Positions 25,645-34,872 of a stretch of 64,000 bases of DNA are shown piece after piece; within the stretch, counting starts at the first letter, position 1, and the number at the start of each line of letters is the position of its first letter. Below the pieces are notes generated by a model. It saw only the letters and a program-made list of their open reading frames with translations, made no database searches and had not been told where the DNA came from. A program made the translations under genes and the position numbers. Origin of the DNA: CAVYPR01 sp963770505 (lineage in GTDB: Bacteria > Actinomycetota > Acidimicrobiia > Acidimicrobiales > RAAP-2); NCBI GenBank assembly GCA_963770505.1, contig CAVYPR010000003.1:646066-710065 (forward strand), in the 5' to 3' direction.

Positions 25645-27268
25645 TCAGCCGTCGCCTCGGAGCAGGAGGACCCCCGAGGGGGTCCCCCCGCCCGAGGTGA
25701 CCACGGCCGTGCTGGCGCCTTGGACCTGGCGGTCGCCGGCCTCGTGGCGGAGCTGGGTCACCGCCTCGTACAAGAAGCCGAACCCGTGGGTCCGGCCCTC
25801 GGAGAGCTGGCCGCCGTGGGGGTTGACCGGGAGGTCGCCGTCGAGGGCGATCCGCCGTCCGCCGTCGATCCAGTCCTGGGCCTCGCCGAGCCCGCAGAAC
25901 CCGAGGGCCTCGAGCCAGGAGACGGCGTTGAAGGTGAACCCGTCGTAGACGAGGGCCAGGTCGACGTCGGCCGGGCGCAGGTCGGTCCGGGTCCACAGGT
26001 GGGCCGCCTGGCCGAGGACCTGGGGCTCGTGGGTGAGGGTCCCCTGGTCCCACGAGACCCTTTCCATGATCTGGGTGCCCACCGCCTCGACGCGGACGGC
26101 CGGTTTGGGGAGGTCGGGCGCGGCCGAGGCCGCCGACACCACCACGGCGATCGACCCGTCGCAGGGGACGTCGCAGTCGTAGAGGCCGAACGGGGTGGTG
26201 ATCGGCCGGGCCGAGAGGTAGTCGTCCATGGTCATGGGGTCGCGGTAGATGGCGGCGGGGTTGCGGGCGGCGTTGGCCCGGCCGTTGAGGGCGATCCACC
26301 CCAGCAGCTCGCGGCCGGCGCCGTAGCGGTGGAGGTACTGGTTGGCGTTCATGGCGATCCAGTTGGCCGGCGACAGCGCCCCGAACGGCGCCCGCCAGGC
26401 GGCCTGCCCCGCGGCCCGGCCGCCGGCGGGCCCCCGCTGGCCGAGGGCGGCGAAGGTGGACTCCCAGACCGTGCGGAAGCACAGGACGTGCCGGCAGAGG
26501 CCGGCGGACACGGCCAGCATGGCGGCGACGACGGCGCCGCCGGGCCCGGGCAGGTCGCCCCCGCCGTTGATCCAGGTGGGGTGGAGGCGCAGGGCCTCTT
26601 CCAGCGCGCTCACCCCGCCCTCGCTCATCCCCATGCCGCCCGGCCCGGGGTAGGTGGAGAGGCCGTCGATGTCGTGGGTGTCCAGGCCGGCGTCGGCGAC
26701 GGCGCCGAGGCAGGCGTCGACGGTCAGCGACAGCGGGTCGACCATGAGGCGTCGGCCCAGGGCCGAGCGGCCGATCCCCGACAGGACGGACCGGTGCTCG
26801 AAGCGGTCGGGGCCGAGCGGGGCGCGGGGGGTGAAGGGCCCCGGAGTCCGGGACCGGGTTCGGGCCGTCGGGCTCCCCGGTCGGCTCGAAGAGGGGGAGC
26901 CAGACGTCGTCGTGCTGCTCGAAGCGGACCGACACCGCCTGGCCGACGCGCACCTCGGTGGGTTCGCACCCCACCACGGCGGTGGTGAGCCGGACCTCGG
27001 GGTCCTCGGCCAGGGCCACCACGGCCAGCGCGTACGGCGGGTCGAGGTCGGGGTGCCAGCGGTGCTGGTTGACGGTGTAGCCGGCCACGGTGGCCCGGCC
27101 CGAGACGGCGGTCGGGGCCCACGACCGGCCGGCGCAGCGGGGGCAGACCGGCACCGGGGGGTGGACCAGCCGGCCGCAGTCGGCGCAGCCCTGGATGCGC
27201 AGGACCCCGTCGGCGCCCGAGGTCCAGAACCACTCGGTGGCCGGGGTCACCTCGGGCAGGGGCCTCAC
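25645..27268 (-). CDS. OB-fold (DUF35)-thiolase fusion protein, frameshifted in this sequence
   Basis: Starts at a GTG overlapping the DapB-like gene's stop (GTGA). The N-terminal ~145 residues are a DUF35 rubredoxin-like zinc ribbon plus OB-fold: C-A-D-C-G-R-L-V-H-P-P and C-P-R-C-A-G-R with four Cys. Near 26840-26860 one extra base shifts the frame; the next frame gives P-D-R-F-E-H-R-S-V-L-S-G-I-G-R-S-A-L-G-R-R-L and a thiolase-like domain (lipid-transfer/Ltp2-type, P-V-N-P-H-G-G-Q-L-S-E-G-R-T-H-G) to 25645. The thiolase frame has no start codon before the join, supporting one ~540-residue fused protein. Such pairs catalyse retro-aldol or thiolytic C-C cleavage of CoA esters. Confidence 0.78.
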
Positions 27269-28329
27269 CGCGGCGGCGCGCCGAGGTCCGCCACGATGTG
27301 GGGGAGGTCGAAGGCGGTGCGCACGCCGGGCGGCGCGGCGCACACGGCGGCCACGGCGTTCACGGCCCGGTTGGCCGTGAAGCCGGGGGAGAGCTCGCCC
27401 ATGCGCTCGAGCGGGACGTCGAAGCGGATCTCGACGTCGAGGGGGGCGTCGCCGGCCACCGCCACCCGCCAGCCGGTGGCCCGGAGCTCCCAGGCCGGAT
27501 CGAGGTCCTTGGTGCAGTACCAGGTGGCCTGGAAGGCGAGCAGGGGCTCGCCCCCGCGCCGGCCGGTGACCCGCATCCGCTGGGCGGCCACGGTCCCGGC
27601 CTCGATCGTCCCGGCGGCGATGCGGGTGGTCCGTCGGGCCACGGCCACCGAGCCGGTGCCCTCCACCGACTCCAGGGGGAGGCCCACCTCCTCGGCCACC
27701 AGGCGCAGCGAGGGGCCGAAGCTCTGGACCCCGTGGGCCCAGCGCCCGGGGTCGAACTCGGCCGGGTCCTTTCCGTAGCCCATGAGGTCGAAGAGGAGCT
27801 CGGGCGAGGGCCGCCGTGAGAGGTCGGCGAACTCCTCGATGACCAGGTGGTCGAGCCGGCGCTGCATCGAGGTGAGGACCAGCGGGACAGCCTCGGTGAT
27901 GAAGCCCGGGCTGCTCCCGGTGCTGTGGATCGACGACCCGCCACGCACACAGGCCGCCTCGACCTGCTCCCGGCGCTCGGGGTCCATGCTCGGGGGGTGG
28001 TGGAACTCCCCCCGGGTCGTCACGACGTTGGTCCCGCCGGCCAGGATCGCCGACACCACGTCGAAGTCGCAGCCCTGGGGCATGTAGAGCACGCAGTCGG
28101 CGCCGAGGGCCAGCACCAGGTCGGGGTCGGCGGTGGCCACGACGCCGGTGGGGCCCAGCCCGCACAGCTCCCCGGCGTCCCGGCCGGCCTTCTCCGGCGA
28201 GTGCACGTACACCCCGGCCAGCTCCAGGCGGGGGTGCTCGATGACCCCGCGCAGGGCCCGGGCACCGATGTTCCCGGTCGCCCACTGGACGACCCGCAGC
28301 GGCGGGGACCCGTCCTCGGCGGGGGTCAC
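27265..28329 (-). CDS. NAD(P)-dependent dehydrogenase, dihydrodipicolinate-reductase-like
   Basis: 354 residues; GTG start overlaps the lyase stop and its own stop overlaps the next GTG, both as GTGA. N-terminal Rossmann signature R-V-V-Q-W-A-T-G-N-I-G-A-R-A-L is diagnostic of the family that includes 2,4-diaminopentanoate dehydrogenase and many uncharacterised actinobacterial proteins. Later motifs: V-V-T-T-R-G-E-F-H-H-P-P and S-S-I-H-S-T-G-S-S-P-G-F. These enzymes oxidise or reduce a C-N or C-O bond with NAD(P); the copies in CoA-catabolic clusters have no assigned substrate. Tight coupling to lyase and thiolase implies the same pathway. Confidence 0.85.
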   Translation of the reverse strand: MTPAEDGSPPLRVVQWATGNIGARALRGVIEHPRLELAGVYVHSPEKAGRDAGELCGLGPTGVVATADPDLVLALGADCVLYMPQGCDFDVVSAILAGGTNVVTTRGEFHHPPSMDPERREQVEAACVRGGSSIHSTGSSPGFITEAVPLVLTSMQRRLDHLVIEEFADLSRRPSPELLFDLMGYGKDPAEFDPGRWAHGVQSFGPSLRLVAEEVGLPLESVEGTGSVAVARRTTRIAAGTIEAGTVAAQRMRVTGRRGGEPLLAFQATWYCTKDLDPAWELRATGWRVAVAGDAPLDVEIRFDVPLERMGELSPGFTANRAVNAVAAVCAAPPGVRTAFDLPHIVADLGAPPR

Positions 28330-29249
28330 GGCCCCGGGCGCTCGGCCTGGGCCAGCGACGCCTTGTGGAGCACGTTGCCGGCCAGGCGCATGTGGGCGGC
28401 GTCGACCAGCCGGCCGTCGCGCCCGATGGCCCCCACGCCGTTGGCCTCGGCCTCGCGGTAGTCGGCGATCGTGGCCCTGGCCTCGGCCACCTCGGCGGCG
28501 GTCGGGGAGAAGACCTCGTTGGCGATGGCGATCTGGTCGGGATGGATGGCCCACTTGCCGTCGAACCCCAGCAGGCTGGCCGACACGGCGGCGCGGCGGT
28601 AGCCGTCGGTGTCCCGGTAGGCGGGGTAGGGGGCGTCGATGGCGTCGATGCCGGCGGCCCGGGCCGCCGCCAGGACCTGGACCCGGGCGAAGTGCCAGAA
28701 GTCGCCCGGGTACTCGCCGAGCGGGTCGAAGTTGCCGTCCACCCGCGCGTGCAACGACGCCGAGAGGTCCCCGGCACCGAAGATGATCGCCTCGAGCCGG
28801 TCGCTGGCCGCGGCGATCTCGGCCGCGTGGACGAGGCCCTCGGCCTCTTCCACCAGGACCTCGAGGCCGATGCGGGTGGACAGCTGGAGCTCGGTCTCGA
28901 GCTGGGTCAGCAGCACGTCGACCCACCACACGTCGCGGGCGCGCCGGACCTTGGGCACGATGACGACGTCGAGGGCCTCGCGGGCGCCGGTGACCACCTC
29001 GACGAGGTCACCGTGGCACCAGGGCGTCTCGATGCCGTTCACCCGCACGGCCCTCACCGTCCGGCCCCAGTCCAGGGTGGTGAGGGCCTCCACCACCGTC
29101 CGGCGGGCCCCGGCCTTGGCCACCGGGGCGCAGGCGTCCTCGAGGTCCAAGAACACGAGGTCGGCCCCCGAGCCGGCCGCCTTCTCGCACATCTTCTCGT
29201 TGCTGGCCGGCGTGGCCAGCTCGGAGCGTCGAGCGCGTGGTCCGTTCAC
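28326..29249 (-). CDS. HpcH/HpaI aldolase / citrate-lyase beta (CitE-like) family protein
   Basis: 307 residues from a GTG preceded by AAGGAGGAG. CitE-like TIM barrel: R-S-E-L-A-T-P-A-S-N-E-K-M, D-L-V-F-L-D-L-E-D-A-C (Mg-binding E-D), V-R-V-N-G, V-I-V-P-K-V, the E-E-A-E-G-L motif, I-I-F-G-A-G-D-L-S-A-S and I-D-A-P-Y-P-A-Y with G-K-W-A-I-H-P-D-Q. Relatives are malyl-CoA/beta-methylmalyl-CoA lyases and thioesterases, which split or form beta-hydroxyacyl-CoA bonds. In this operon it could cleave a hydroxylated acyl-CoA to glyoxylate or a similar fragment (inference). Neighbours: CaiB upstream, DapB-like dehydrogenase downstream. Confidence 0.88.
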   Translation of the reverse strand: MNGPRARRSELATPASNEKMCEKAAGSGADLVFLDLEDACAPVAKAGARRTVVEALTTLDWGRTVRAVRVNGIETPWCHGDLVEVVTGAREALDVVIVPKVRRARDVWWVDVLLTQLETELQLSTRIGLEVLVEEAEGLVHAAEIAAASDRLEAIIFGAGDLSASLHARVDGNFDPLGEYPGDFWHFARVQVLAAARAAGIDAIDAPYPAYRDTDGYRRAAVSASLLGFDGKWAIHPDQIAIANEVFSPTAAEVAEARATIADYREAEANGVGAIGRDGRLVDAAHMRLAGNVLHKASLAQAERPGP

Positions 29250-29273
29250 TGCTCCTCCTTCACCGGCACGGGG

Positions 29274-30476
29274 TCAGATGGTGCCCGCCGACCGCAGGGC
29301 GGCGAGGCGGGCGGGCTCGACGCCGAGGAGGTCCCCGAAGACGGCCTCGTTGTCGGCGCCAAGACTACGGCCGAGGAACTCGATCCTGCCGGGCGTCTCG
29401 CTCAGGACGGCCACCGGGGCCTGGACCCTGACCGGCCCGAACTCGGGGTCGTCCACCTCGACGAAGGTCCCGCGGGCCACCAGGTGCGGGTCGTCCATGA
29501 GCGCTCTGGCGTCGTAGACGGGGGCCGCCGCCACCTCGTGGGCCTCGAAGGCGTCCATGGCCTGCTCCAGCGTCTTGGTGCTCACCCAGTCGGCCACGAG
29601 CCGGTCGATCTCGAGCGCCCGGGCCTTGCGCGACTCGGGCTCCATGTAGTCCGGGTCCTCGGCCAGGCCGGGACGGTCGACGGCCCGGAACACCCGGGCG
29701 GCGATGTTGGGCGAGGCGCTGGAGATGGCCAGCCACCGGTCGTCCCTGGTCCGATAGGCGTTGCGGGGGGCGCTGGCGTCGAGCCGGTTGCCGACGCGGC
29801 CGGGGACGATGCCGAGCTGGTCGTAGGCGAGCGTCGACGACTCGATCAGCCGGGCCAGCGGCTCGATGAGGTTGACGTCGACCAGCTGCCCTCCGCCGCC
29901 GTGGACGTCGCGGTGGTAGAGCGCCATCATCACGGCGTAGGTGGCGGCCATGGCGGCCACCCCGTCGGCCAGCATGAACGGGGGGAGGGTCGGCGGCCCG
30001 TCCGGCTGGCCGGTCAGGTGGGCGAAGCCGCTCATGGCCTCGGCCAGGGTGCCGAAGCCGGGGCGGTCGCTCTTGGGGCCGCCGCGGCCGTAGCCGCTCA
30101 CGTGGAGCATGACCACCCTGGGGTGGTGGCGGTGGACCGACTCGTAGTCGAGATGCCAGCGCTCGAGGGCGCTCGGCCGGTTGTTGGCGATGAGCACGTC
30201 GCTCACCGACAGGAGCCGGTGGAAGAGCTCCTGGCCGTCGGGCACCCGCAGGTCGAGGGTCACGCACCGCTTGTTGCGGTTGACGCTCTTCCAGACCAGG
30301 CCGATGTCACCCTTGCACTCGCCCCACGTGCGCAGCGGGTCGCCGATGCCGGGCTGCTCGACCTTGATCACCTCGGCCCCGAACTCCCCGAGGGCGGTGG
30401 CCACCACCGGCCCGGCGGCCAGGGTGGCGGCGTCGATCACCCGGAGCCCCTGGAGGGGCCCCGTGGGCTCAGCCAC
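29274..30476 (-). CDS. CaiB/BaiF family CoA-transferase (variant active site)
   Basis: 400 residues from a GTG that overlaps the LLM gene's end by 8 bases; a longer GTG start exists but would add ten residues. Motifs: L-R-V-I-D-A-A-T-L-A-A-G-P, F-G-A-E-V-I-K-V-E-Q-P, N-R-N-K-R-C-V-T-L-D-L. Where typical members have P-G-Y-D with the catalytic Asp, this one reads R-P-G-F-G-T-L-A-E-A-M-S-G-F, so the Asp is not in the standard position; this variant is seen as a recurrent subgroup and may use the nearby Glu or act as an epimerase. It would transfer CoA to the pathway substrate. Confidence 0.87.
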   Translation of the reverse strand: MAEPTGPLQGLRVIDAATLAAGPVVATALGEFGAEVIKVEQPGIGDPLRTWGECKGDIGLVWKSVNRNKRCVTLDLRVPDGQELFHRLLSVSDVLIANNRPSALERWHLDYESVHRHHPRVVMLHVSGYGRGGPKSDRPGFGTLAEAMSGFAHLTGQPDGPPTLPPFMLADGVAAMAATYAVMMALYHRDVHGGGGQLVDVNLIEPLARLIESSTLAYDQLGIVPGRVGNRLDASAPRNAYRTRDDRWLAISSASPNIAARVFRAVDRPGLAEDPDYMEPESRKARALEIDRLVADWVSTKTLEQAMDAFEAHEVAAAPVYDARALMDDPHLVARGTFVEVDDPEFGPVRVQAPVAVLSETPGRIEFLGRSLGADNEAVFGDLLGVEPARLAALRSAGTI

Positions 30477-31815
30477 CGGCGACCGCCGACGGCCGGGGGA
30501 GCCCAAGCGTGTCGCGCAGCGTTTGGCCGGGGTAGCGGGTGCGGAACACCCCGCGCCGCTGGAGCTCGGGCACCACCATCCGGACGACGTCCTCGTAGGC
30601 CCCGGGGGTGTGGGTGGCGGCGATGACGAAGCCGTCGCACGCCTCGGTCTCCACCCACTCCTCCATCTGGTCCGCCACGTCGGCCCCCGTGCCGACGAAG
30701 CGCGGTCCCTGCAGGAGGGTGGCCCGGTGCCCGGCCAGGTCCGCCAGGGTGACGGTGTCTCCGATGTGCGCCCGCAGGTTCTGCACCAGGCCGCGGATCC
30801 CCGAGACCGACTCGACGAGCTCGTCGGTGATCTCGTCGTCGAGGCTCATGGTCGAAAAGTCGTAGTTCATCAGCTCGGACAAGAGCGTCAGCGAGGCCAG
30901 CGGGTCCACGAGGTCGTTGAGGAAGACCTGCTCGCGCTCTTCGGCGTGGGCGCGGGACTCGCCCACGACGGTGTAGGCCATGGGCAGCATCTTGATCGCC
31001 TCGGGATCCCGCCCACCGGCGCCCATGCGCTCCTTTTGGTCCTTGTAGTGGGAACGGGCGATGTCGATGTCGGGATCCCCGGTGAAGATCAGCTCGGCCC
31101 AGCGGGCGGCGAAGTCGCGGCCCCGTCCCGACGACCCGGCCTGCAGGAGCACCGGGCGGCCCTGGGGCGACCGGGGGACGGTCAACGGGCCGCGGACGCT
31201 GTACCACTTGCCCTGGTAGTCCAGCTCATGGACCTTGTCCGGGTCGGCGAAGACCCCGCCCACCCGGTCGAGCACGAGGGCGTCGTCCTCCCACGAGTCC
31301 CACAGCCCCGTGGTGGCCTCGAGGAACTCGTCGGCGCGGTCGTAGCGCTCGTCGTGGGCCAGGTGCTCCTTGACCCCGAAATTCTGGGCCTCGCTGTCGT
31401 TGACCGAGGTGACGACGTTCCACGCCGCCCGGCCCCCGGTGAGGTGGTCGAGGGTGGCGAAGGTGCGGGCCACGTGGAAGGGGGAGTAGTAGGTGGTCGA
31501 GTAGGTGGCGCCCAGCCCGATCCGCTCGGTGACGCCGGCGATGACGCCGAGCACCACGCTGAGGTCGAGCTTCACCGGCCGCGCCCCGACCCGCACCGCC
31601 TCGGCCACCGAGCCGCCGTAGATCCCGGGCATGGCCAGCCGGTCGTCGAAGAAGAGCATGTCGAAGCAGCCCTGCTCGAGGATCCGGCCGAGCTTGGCGT
31701 AGTAGCCGGCGTCGAGGAACCCGTGCTCGGTCGCCGGGTGGCGCCACGACCCGGCGTAGACCGTCGTGCTCCCGGCCTGCATGAACCCCACCAGCGACAT
31801 CGATCGCTTGGCCAT
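30469..31815 (-). CDS. LLM-class flavin-dependent monooxygenase (NtaA/SnaA/DszA type)
   Basis: 448 residues; ATG at 31815 chosen for GGGAG five bases upstream (a GTG one codon earlier is possible). Bacterial-luciferase-like TIM barrel: M-L-F-F-D-D-R, T-Y-Y-S-P-F-H-V-A-R-T-F-A-T-L-D, G-R-A-A-W-N-V-V-T-S, N-F-G and V-L-L-Q-A-G-S-S-G-R-G-R-D-F-A-A, diagnostic of the NtaA/SnaA/DszA branch. These enzymes use FMNH2 from a separate reductase to open rings or cleave C-S/C-N/C-C bonds with O2. No flavin reductase is in the window, so the partner is elsewhere. It lies in the minus-strand operon between an amidohydrolase and CaiB. Confidence 0.9.
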   Translation of the reverse strand: MAKRSMSLVGFMQAGSTTVYAGSWRHPATEHGFLDAGYYAKLGRILEQGCFDMLFFDDRLAMPGIYGGSVAEAVRVGARPVKLDLSVVLGVIAGVTERIGLGATYSTTYYSPFHVARTFATLDHLTGGRAAWNVVTSVNDSEAQNFGVKEHLAHDERYDRADEFLEATTGLWDSWEDDALVLDRVGGVFADPDKVHELDYQGKWYSVRGPLTVPRSPQGRPVLLQAGSSGRGRDFAARWAELIFTGDPDIDIARSHYKDQKERMGAGGRDPEAIKMLPMAYTVVGESRAHAEEREQVFLNDLVDPLASLTLLSELMNYDFSTMSLDDEITDELVESVSGIRGLVQNLRAHIGDTVTLADLAGHRATLLQGPRFVGTGADVADQMEEWVETEACDGFVIAATHTPGAYEDVVRMVVPELQRRGVFRTRYPGQTLRDTLGLPRPSAVAGG

Positions 31816-31890
31816 CACCGCTCCCTTGTCGTGCCGGGCAGAGACCGGGACAACCCGGCGGCCCGGCGCCGGCCGCTCGGGGTCACCGGC

Positions 31891-33189
31891 TCAGCGACCG
31901 GAGGCCACGGCCTGGCGGGCCCGCCGCCGGAAGCCCTCGAGCTTCTCGTCGGGGGTGCGGACACGGGTGCTCCTCGCCATGGTCGACACATCATGGCCGG
32001 CCGACCGGCGGCGCAGCGCCGCCACCGTCGCCTCCTCCCTCGGCACGTGGGTGAAGGGGTCGAAGGAGTACCAGCGCATGGCGTTTTCATGGGTGATCTT
32101 GGCCGCCTCGGCCTCGGTGACCCCGTTCTCGGCGAAGACCGCACCGAGCTCCTCGGGCGCCCCCGGCCACATCGAGTCACTGTGCGGGTAGTCGGCCTCC
32201 CAGGCGATGTTGTCGATGCCGATGCGGTCCCGCATGGCCACGCCCACCGGGTCGCTGATGAAGCAGGTGAGGAAGTGCTGGCGGAACACCTCGCTGGGCA
32301 GGCGGCCGCCGAAGTCCTGCAGGGTCCAGGCGTGGTGCATCTCGTAGGTGCGGTCCACGCGCTCGAGGAAGTAGGGGATCCAGCCGGTCCCGCCCTCGGA
32401 GAGGGCGATGCGCAGGTCGGGGAAGACTTTGAGCACCCGCGACCACAACAGGTCGGCCGCCGCCGACTGGATGTTCATCGGCTGGAGCGTGATCATCACG
32501 TCGGGCGGGGAGTCCACCGCGGGAATCGACAACCGTCCCGAGGAGCCGAGGTGGATGGACAGGACGGTGCCGGTGTCGCTGCAGGCCTGCCACACGGGAT
32601 CCCAGTAGGGGTCGTGGAAGCTCGGCGAGCCGAGCGCCGCGGGGTTCTCGGTGAAGCTGAGGGAGTGGCACCCCTTGGCGGCCGTGCGCCGGATCTCTTG
32701 GGCGGTGAGCTCGGGGTCCCAAATCATGGGGACGGCCATCGGGATGAACCGCCCGGGGTACGAGGCGCACCAGTCGTCGATGTGCCAGTCGTTGTAGGCG
32801 CGGACCAGCGCATTGGAGAGGTCCAGGTCCTCGCTCTGGAACACCCGGGCCGTGAAGGTGGGGAACGAGGGGAAGTTGAGCGAGGCGAGCACGCCGCCGG
32901 CGTCCATGTCCTTCACCCGCTCGTGGACGTCGTAGCAGCCGGGGCGGACCTCGTCGAGACTCTGGGGCTCCAGCCCGTATTCCTCCCGGGGCCGCCCGGC
33001 GACGGCGTTGAGGGCCGCGGTCTCCATGACCACCTTGCCGAAGACCCAGACGTCGGAGCCCTCCTCGTTGCGGACGAGCTTGGGGGCGCGGTCCTGGTAC
33101 TTGGCCGCCAGGTGGTTGACGAACAGGTCCGGCGGCTCGATGAGGTGGTCGTCGACGCTGACGAGGATCATTTCATCGACGGCAGCCAT
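31891..33189 (-). CDS. Amidohydrolase 2 family metal-dependent hydrolase/decarboxylase
   Basis: 432 residues; strong GGAGGG ribosome site before the ATG. N-terminal I-L-V-S-V-D-D-H-L-I-E-P-P with the D-x-H metal motif, central F-P-S-F-P-T-F, G-C-H-S-L-S-F-T-E-N, and late A-W-E-A-D-Y-P-H-S-D-S with the catalytic Asp. Same family as the protein at 2367-3563 but clearly divergent and about 35 residues longer at the C-terminus. First gene of the long minus-strand operon (amidohydrolase, LLM monooxygenase, CaiB, lyase, DapB-like dehydrogenase, OB-thiolase); an operator-like palindrome lies 11 bases upstream. Likely hydrolyses or decarboxylates a ring product. Confidence 0.9.
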   Translation of the reverse strand: MAAVDEMILVSVDDHLIEPPDLFVNHLAAKYQDRAPKLVRNEEGSDVWVFGKVVMETAALNAVAGRPREEYGLEPQSLDEVRPGCYDVHERVKDMDAGGVLASLNFPSFPTFTARVFQSEDLDLSNALVRAYNDWHIDDWCASYPGRFIPMAVPMIWDPELTAQEIRRTAAKGCHSLSFTENPAALGSPSFHDPYWDPVWQACSDTGTVLSIHLGSSGRLSIPAVDSPPDVMITLQPMNIQSAAADLLWSRVLKVFPDLRIALSEGGTGWIPYFLERVDRTYEMHHAWTLQDFGGRLPSEVFRQHFLTCFISDPVGVAMRDRIGIDNIAWEADYPHSDSMWPGAPEELGAVFAENGVTEAEAAKITHENAMRWYSFDPFTHVPREEATVAALRRRSAGHDVSTMARSTRVRTPDEKLEGFRRRARQAVASGR

Positions 33190-33199
33190 GGATCCCTCC

Positions 33200-33214
33200 G
33201 AGAAGGTCGTTTCC
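33200..33214 (-). promoter_or_regulatory. Putative operator, site 4 of 5 (GGAAACGACCTTCTC, minus strand)
   Basis: Identical base for base to site 5 at 39354-39368. It lies 11 bases upstream of the amidohydrolase ATG, and a -10-like TACGAT is 14 bases further upstream on the minus strand, as at site 3. It stands at the head of a six-gene catabolic operon. Confidence 0.6.
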
Positions 33215-33435
33215 GGATATCAAGAATCATCGTATAACCGCGGGTCTCCCCGAGTCACGCCGCCATGGGTTGCCCCAGAATCCCCGCGCTCGGGCGGCAC
33301 CGGCGGCGCCCGGGTGTGTCGCCCCGTTCCCCCCAGGCCAGAGGCCCGAGAGGCCGGCGATGCCCCGCCGACGGGCCGGTCGGAATGCCCGTATCCATTT
33401 CTGACAACGCGACGTACGTTTGGCGAAACTTCCGT

Positions 33436-33441
33436 TATAGT
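33436..33441 (+). promoter_or_regulatory. Possible -10 element (TATAGT) of the first Liv-type operon
   Basis: TATAGT stands out in otherwise GC-rich DNA 51 bases upstream of the substrate-binding-protein ATG. No convincing -35 at 16-18 bases was seen, so this is a weak call. Confidence 0.3.
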
Positions 33442-33492
33442 CCCGCGCCGGGGATCCGGTTCGACGCCGAGGCGTCCGTGAAGGAGGTCAGG

Positions 33493-34734
33493 ATGAGAAA
33501 GCCGATGCGGGGCATGGTCGCAGCGACCACGGTGGCCACGGTCGTGCTGGCGGGGTTCACCACCGTGACGGTGGACACGGCGGGCGCCTCCACAAAGGCG
33601 CCGATCACCATCGCCTTGATCTCGTCCACCACGGGACCGGCCGGGCCCCAGTACGCCAGGGCGCCCCAGGGGTTCCTGGCCCGCGTGGCCCTGCAGAACG
33701 CGCAGGGGGGCATCGACGGGCACAAGATCAACGGGGTCGTCGTCAACGACGCCGGCAACTACACCGAGGAGAGCTCGATCGTCCAGGGCGCCGTGCAGAC
33801 CAAGGGCGCCATCGGCGTGGTCTCGGTGACCCCCTTCCTGTTCGAGGCCTACCGCTGGCTCCAGCAGAACCACATCCCGGTGACCGGGGCCAGCTCCACA
33901 GGCCCTGAGTGGGGGCAGCCGCAGAACACAAACATGTTCCCCGCAGACACCCCGGCGGTGCAGCCGAACTCACCGGCGACCGCCGCGCTCAGCAAGATGA
34001 TGCTGGCGGTGGGGGCGAAGAACGTGTCGTCGATCGGTTACAGCATCTCGCCGCTCTCGTCGCAGGCGGCGAAGAACTTCGCGGCCTCCGCCGAGTACGT
34101 CCACATCAAGGCGCCGTACGTCAACACCAGCGTGACATACGGGGCCACGGACTTCACCTCCGAGGCCCTGGCCATCAAGAACGCCGGGTCCAACTTCGTG
34201 GCGCCGACCATGGACGACAACTCGAACTTCGCCCTGATGCAGGACCTGCGCAACGCCGGTTCGAAGGCGAAGGGCATGCTCGCCACCGGCCTCGAGCCGA
34301 CAGTGATCGGCTCGGGATCGTGGCCCACCCTCCTGGGCTCCTACTTCTTCCAGGTGTGGAAGCCCTCCCAGCTGAAGACAAAGACGAACATCGCCATGCA
34401 GTCGGCACTAAAGAAGTACGAGCACGTGCCGACCAAGACATTTCCCGACTGGGCCGTCTACGAGTCGTGGGTCGGCGCCACACTCATGATCAAGGGCCTC
34501 CAGCTCGACGGATCGAACCCCACGTCGCAGGGCGTCATCTCAAAGCTGCGCAAGGTCACCAACTTCACCGGGAACAACCTGCTCGCCCGCCCGATCAACT
34601 ACGCCACGATCATGAAGACCTACGGGCCCAGCTGCCTGTACCTGGTCAAGGCGGTCCAGTCCGGCTTCACACCGGTGAGCACGAAGGCGATCTGCGGCAC
34701 AGCGATCCCCGGTACCGGGACCACCTCGGGCTAA
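33493..34734 (+). CDS. Liv-type ABC transporter substrate-binding protein
   Basis: 413 residues from an ATG with AAGGAGG five bases upstream. Sec signal peptide: M-R-K-P-M-R-G then A-T-T-V-A-T-V-V-L-A-G-F, cleavage near A-G-A-S. The mature protein is a type-1 periplasmic-binding (leucine/isoleucine/valine-binding) fold: A-L-I-S-S-T-T-G-P-A-G-P, F-L-A-R-V-A-L-Q-N-A-Q-G-G-I-D-G, and P-V-T-G-A-S-S-T-G. It would be extracytoplasmic and deliver substrate to the permease that follows. In catabolic clusters such proteins often bind aromatic or aliphatic acids, not amino acids. Threonine codon ACA is unusually frequent here for such GC-rich DNA. Confidence 0.9.
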   Translation: MRKPMRGMVAATTVATVVLAGFTTVTVDTAGASTKAPITIALISSTTGPAGPQYARAPQGFLARVALQNAQGGIDGHKINGVVVNDAGNYTEESSIVQGAVQTKGAIGVVSVTPFLFEAYRWLQQNHIPVTGASSTGPEWGQPQNTNMFPADTPAVQPNSPATAALSKMMLAVGAKNVSSIGYSISPLSSQAAKNFAASAEYVHIKAPYVNTSVTYGATDFTSEALAIKNAGSNFVAPTMDDNSNFALMQDLRNAGSKAKGMLATGLEPTVIGSGSWPTLLGSYFFQVWKPSQLKTKTNIAMQSALKKYEHVPTKTFPDWAVYESWVGATLMIKGLQLDGSNPTSQGVISKLRKVTNFTGNNLLARPINYATIMKTYGPSCLYLVKAVQSGFTPVSTKAICGTAIPGTGTTSG

Positions 34735-34872
34735 CGCCGCCCCCGTGATGCCGAGAGCCTCGGAGGATCCCACCCCACCGCCACGGAGGGATGGAACGGT
34801 CCACCGGGTGCCGGCGGCGTCGGGCACGGCGGCCGCGGCCATGCGAGACTCCCCGCGGGGAGGAAGGCACGC

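Noticed and set aside
24251..28777. A 1508-residue minus-strand open frame
   Set aside because: It is a shadow of four real genes in another frame, rich in Arg/Pro/Gly without domains, apart from the OB-fold segment that belongs to the gene at 27268.
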